In this document: positions 60,108-64,000 of the stretch, piece by piece
How the letters are laid out: every line of letters begins with the position of its first letter
Position numbering within the stretch: the stretch's first letter is position 1
From: Membranipora membranacea
Lineage: Eukaryota; Bryozoa; Gymnolaemata; Cheilostomatida; Membraniporidae
Assembly (NCBI GenBank): GCA_914767715.1
Contig: OU612074.1
Span: forward strand, 23,982,062-24,046,061
DNA length: 64,000 nt
Direction of reading: 5' to 3'
Program-made: the position numbers and the translations under genes
The notes under the pieces: model-generated
Told to the model about the DNA's origin: nothing
Database searches by the model: none
Seen by the model: the letters and a program-made list of their open reading frames with translations, nothing else

Positions 60108-63100
60108 TTTATCCCCATCCTACTCTGCCTTATCCCCATCCTACTCTGTCTTATCCCCATCCTACTCTGTCTTATCCCCATCCTACTCTGTCTTATCGCC
60201 ATCCTACTCTGTCTTATCCCCATCCTACTCTGTCTTATCCCCATCCTACTCTGTCTTATCCCCATCCTACTCTGTCTTATCCCCATCCTACTCTGTCTTA
60301 TCCCCATCCTACTCTGTCTTATCGCCATCTTACTCTGTCTTATCCACATCTTACTCTGTCTTATCCCCATCCTACTCTGTCTTATCCCCATCTTACTCTG
60401 TCTTATCCCCATCTTACACTGTCTTATCCCCATCCTACTCTGTGTTATCCCCATCTTACTCTGTCTTATCCCCATCCTGCTCTGTCTTATCCCCATCTTA
60501 CTCTGTCTTATCCCCATCCTACTCTGTCTTATCCCCATCCTACTCTGTGTTATCCCCATCTTACTCTGTGTTATCCCCATCCTGCTCTGTCTTATCCCCA
60601 TCTTACTCTGTCTTATCCCCATCCTACTCTGTCTTATCCCCATCCTACTCTGTCTTATCCCCATCTTACACTGTCTTATCCCCATCCTACTCTGTCTTAT
60701 CGCCATCCTACTCTGTCTTATCGCCATCCTACTCTGTCTTATCCCCATCCTACACTGTCTTATCGCCATCCTACTCTGCCTTATCCCCATCCTACTCTGT
60801 CTTATCCCCATCCTACTCTGTCTTATCCCCATCCTACTCTGTCTTATCGCCATCCTACTCTGTCTTATCGCCATCCTACTCTGTCTTATCCCATCCTACT
60901 CTGTCTTATCGCCATCCTACTCTGTCTTATCCCCATCCTACTCTGTCTTATCCCCATCCTACTCTGCCTTATCCCCATCCTACTCTGTCTTATCCCCATC
61001 CTACTCTGCCTTATCCCCATCCTACTCTGTCTTATCCCCATCCTACACTGTCTTATCGCCATCCTACTCTGTCTTATCCCCATCCTACTCTGTCTTATCC
61101 CCATCCTACTCTGCCTTATCCCCATCCTACTCTGTCTTATCCCCATCCTACACTGTCTTATCCCCATCCTACTCTGTCTTATCCCCATCCTACTCTGTCT
61201 TATCCCCATCTTACTCTGTCTTATCCCCATCCTACTCTGTCTTATCCCCATCCTACTCTGTCTTATCCCCATCCTACACTGTCTTATCCCCATCCTACTC
61301 TGTCTTATCCCCATCCTACTCTGTCTTATCCCCATCCTACTCTGTCTTATCCCCATCCTACTCTGTCTTATCCCCATCTTACTCTGTCTTATCCCCATCT
61401 TACTCTGTCTTATCCCCATCTACTCTGTCTTATCCCCATCCTACTCTGTCTTATCCCCATCCTACTCTGTCTTATCCCCATCTTACTCTGTCTTATCCCC
61501 ATCCTACTCTGTCTTATCCCCATCTTACTCTGTCTTATCCCCATCCTACTCTGTCTTATCCCCATCCTACTCTGTCTTATCCGCATCTTACACTGTCTTA
61601 TCCCCATCTTACACTGTCTTATCCCCATCTTACTCTGTCTTATCCCCATCCTACTCTGTCTTATCCCCATCCTACTCTGTCTTATCCCCATCCTACTCTG
61701 TCTTATCCCCATCTACTCTGTCTTATCCCCATCCTACTCTGTCTTATCCCCATCTACTCTGTCTTATCCCCATCTTACTCTGTCTTATCCCCATCTTACT
61801 CTGTCTTATCCCCATCTACTCTGTCTTATCCCCATCCTACTCTGTCTTATCCCCATCCTACTCTGTCTTATCCCAATCCTACTCTGTCTTATCCCCATCT
61901 TACTCTGTCTTATCCCCATCCTACTCTGTCTTATCCCCATCTACTCTGTCTTATCCCCATCCTACTCTGTCTTATCCCCATCCTACTCTGTCTTATCCCC
62001 ATCTACTCTGTCTTATCCCCATCCTACTCTGTCTTATCCCCATCCTACTCTGTCTTATCCCCATCTTACTCTGTCTTATCCCCATCCTACTCTGTCTTAT
62101 CCCCATCCTACTCTGTCTTATCCCCATCCTACTCTGTCTTATCCCCATCTTACTCTGTCTTATCCCCATCCTACTCTGTCTTATCCCCATCCTACTCTGT
62201 CTTATCCCCATCTTACTCTGTCTTATCCCCATCCTACTCTGTCTTATCCCCATCTTACTCTGTCTTATCCCCATCCTACTCTTTGTTATCCCCATCCTAC
62301 TCTGTCTTATCCCCATCCTACTCTGTCTTATCCCCATCCTACTCTGTCTTATCCCCATCTTACTCTGTCTTATCCCCATCCTACTCTGTCTTATCCCCAT
62401 CCTACTCTGTCTTATCCCCATCCTACTCTGTCTTATCCCCATCTACTCTGTCTTATCCCCATCCTACTCTGTCTAATCCCCATCTTACTCTGTCTTATCC
62501 GCATCTTACACTGTCTTATCCCCATCTTACACTGTCTTATCCCCATCCTACTCTGTCTTATCCCCATCCTACTCTGTCTTATCCCCATCTTACTCTGTCT
62601 TATCCCCATTCTACTCTGTCTTATCCCCATCCTACTCTGTCTTATCCCCATCTTACTCTGTCTTATCCCCATCCTACTCTGTCTTATCCCCATCTTACTC
62701 TGTCTTATCCCCATCCTACTCTGTCTTATCCCCATCCTACTCTGTCTTATCCCCATCCTACTCTGTCTTATCCCCATCTACTCTGTCTTATCCCCATCCT
62801 ACTCTGTCTTATCCCCATCTACTCTGTCTTATCCCCATCTTACTCTGTCTTATCCCCATCCTACTCTGTCTTATCCCCATCTTACTCTGTCTTATCCCCA
62901 TCCTACTCTGTCTTATCCCCATCCTACTCTGTCTTATCCCAATCCTACTCTGTCTTATCCCCATCTTACTCTGTCTTATCCCCATCCTACTCTTTGTTAT
63001 CCCCATCCTACTCTGTCTTATCCCCATTCTACTCTGTCTTATCCCAATCCTACTCTGTCTTATCCCCATCTTACTCTGTCTTATCCCCATCCTACTCTTT

Positions 63101-63493
63101 GTTATCCCCATCCTACTCTGTCTTATCCCCATCCTACTCTGTCTTATCCCCATCCTACTCTGTCTTATCCCCATCCTACTCTTTGTTATCCCCATCTTAC
63201 TCTGTCTTATCCCCATCCTACTCTGTCTTATCCCCATCCTACTCTGTCTTATCCCCATCCTACTCTGTCTTATCCCCATCCTACTCTGTCTTATCCCCAT
63301 CTTACTCTGTGTTATCCCCATCCTACTCTGTCTTATCCCCATCCTACTCTGTCTTATCCCCATCTACTCTGTCTTATCCCCATCTTACTCTGTGTTATCC
63401 CCATCCTACTCTGTCTTATCCCCATCCTACTCTGTCTTATCCCCATCTACTCTGTCTTATCCCCATCCTACTCTGTCTTATCCCCATCTTACA
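60108..63493. repeat. 3.4-kb minisatellite, 20/21-bp unit
   Basis: About 160 units of TACTCTGTCTTATCCCCATC with one extra C/T in the 21-bp form. Units of 20 bp shift the frame, so the very long plus-strand open frame cycles through three peptide patterns ([21 protein letters not shown]), and minus-strand frames read MGIRQSR repeats. These are by-products. Rare variants (CCGCATCTTACAC, TACTCTTTGTTAT, CCCAATCC) recur at matched spacing, e.g. 61581 and 62499, showing higher-order duplication of about 0.92 kb. Confidence 0.92.
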
Positions 63494-63494
63494 T

Positions 63495-63580
63495 GGACAG
63501 GCCAGTCTCGGCCTCTAACTACACTGATCAGCCAATGGTCTTGCCTGTCACTACACATGATTAATTCCCATGCACCCCTC
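63495..63580. repeat. Second copy (partial) of the 18065 repeat family
   Basis: The reverse complement of this stretch matches about 18072-18165 (GTGACAGGCAAGACCATTGG and GGTGCATGGG blocks). It lies directly after the 3.4-kb minisatellite. Confidence 0.5.
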
Positions 63581-63639
63581 ATTTGCGCCAGTTTAAGCTT
63601 AAGCGTGCCGCCTTGCATCAAGAAAACAGCAAAGTGCTG

Positions 63640-64000
63640 ATAAGTCCTTGTTCAACAAAATTCTCCCTTTGTGATAATTTTTGAGACCAACTTGCCTATC
63701 CCTCCAGCCAATATGGTAAGAGGTTTATGCGTGTGTATATGTGTGCGTTTGTTTGTGTTTATGCGATTTAACTGAGGAGTCAATAGCGATATGATGGATC
63801 AGGATCAGTATTTGTGTAAAGATGGGTGAGAGAGGAAAATTTATGTCTAAGCCATATCAAAGATTTAGAAAAGAAACATTTGATATTATTCGTTCTGGTT
63901 ATATACTCTTGTGAAGGCAAAAACACTGCAAACTACATTTATGTCTTTAAGGGTTTTCTCAGAATTATTTTCTGAAGCCAGTGTCCTTAAATTTTGTGAC
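63640..64000. repeat. Inverted relative of the intron blocks at 14.7 and 27.0 kb
   Basis: The reverse complement of about 63720-63845 resembles 14735-14850 and 27040-27150 (CACCCATTTATACACA, TAGCTATTGACTCCTCAGT). No coding sequence seen. Confidence 0.45.

Noticed and set aside
60100-63564. Plus-strand open frame of 1154 codons and several minus-strand MGIRQSR frames
   Set aside because: They are pure products of the 20/21-bp minisatellite. The peptide pattern switches frame at every 20-bp unit, with no domain, composition or splice context of a protein.

Overview
This is eukaryotic, almost certainly invertebrate metazoan, DNA. It is AT-rich, has GT-AG introns, is packed with transposons and MITEs, contains several kilobase-scale minisatellites, and its cellular genes are split into small exons. 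I cannot name the species. An early-branching animal such as a sponge or cnidarian is possible, but that is a guess.

Left half (1-38.1 kb): one long minus-strand leucine-rich repeat (LRR) gene whose 3' end lies left of the window. Its 5' part can be assembled with matching splice phases. Exon 1 (38095-38005) encodes a KKRR-containing start. Exon 2 (36462-35731) encodes six 34-residue Q/Y/G/P-rich repeats. Exon 3 (34253-34031) encodes a unique segment. Then follow at least nine 141-nt exons, each encoding two LRRs in phase 2-2, between 27565 and 1345. The LRR exons lie in 1.3-6 kb tandem duplications whose introns are almost identical. The coding differences concentrate in a few codons at the exposed positions of the two LRR beta-strands. 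All nine exons keep open frames and splice sites. This is the most interesting signal in the window: a germline bank of interchangeable LRR modules with focal diversity.

The introns of that array carry many small DNA elements: a CACTA-type MITE with a tRNA-like module, a long foldback MITE with two opposed tRNA-like modules, foldback MITEs with 9-bp target duplications, and fragments of LINE retrotransposons.

Middle (42.2-54.7 kb): a decayed Ty3/gypsy LTR retrotransposon (42242-54668, 5-bp target duplication CAAGC). A 5.1-kb PIF/Harbinger-type DNA transposon (49441-54576) has landed inside its 3' LTR. The Harbinger element carries a spliced, broken DDE transposase gene and a convergent, broken Myb/SANT-like gene. 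A hAT-type MITE (47581-47944) sits in the 3' part of the retroelement, and another candidate hAT-type element lies at 39874-40461.

Right end (54.7-64 kb): a second, plus-strand cluster of related LRR exons. One is intact, one is internally shortened, one has a 1-nt deletion and one is reduced to its second half. Its introns share sequence, in inverted orientation, with the left array, so the two clusters appear to be inverted relatives. A 3.4-kb minisatellite with a 20/21-bp unit (60.1-63.5 kb) follows the last exon.

No bacterial-type operon, rRNA gene or CRISPR array is present. Most long open frames come from minisatellites or transposons.
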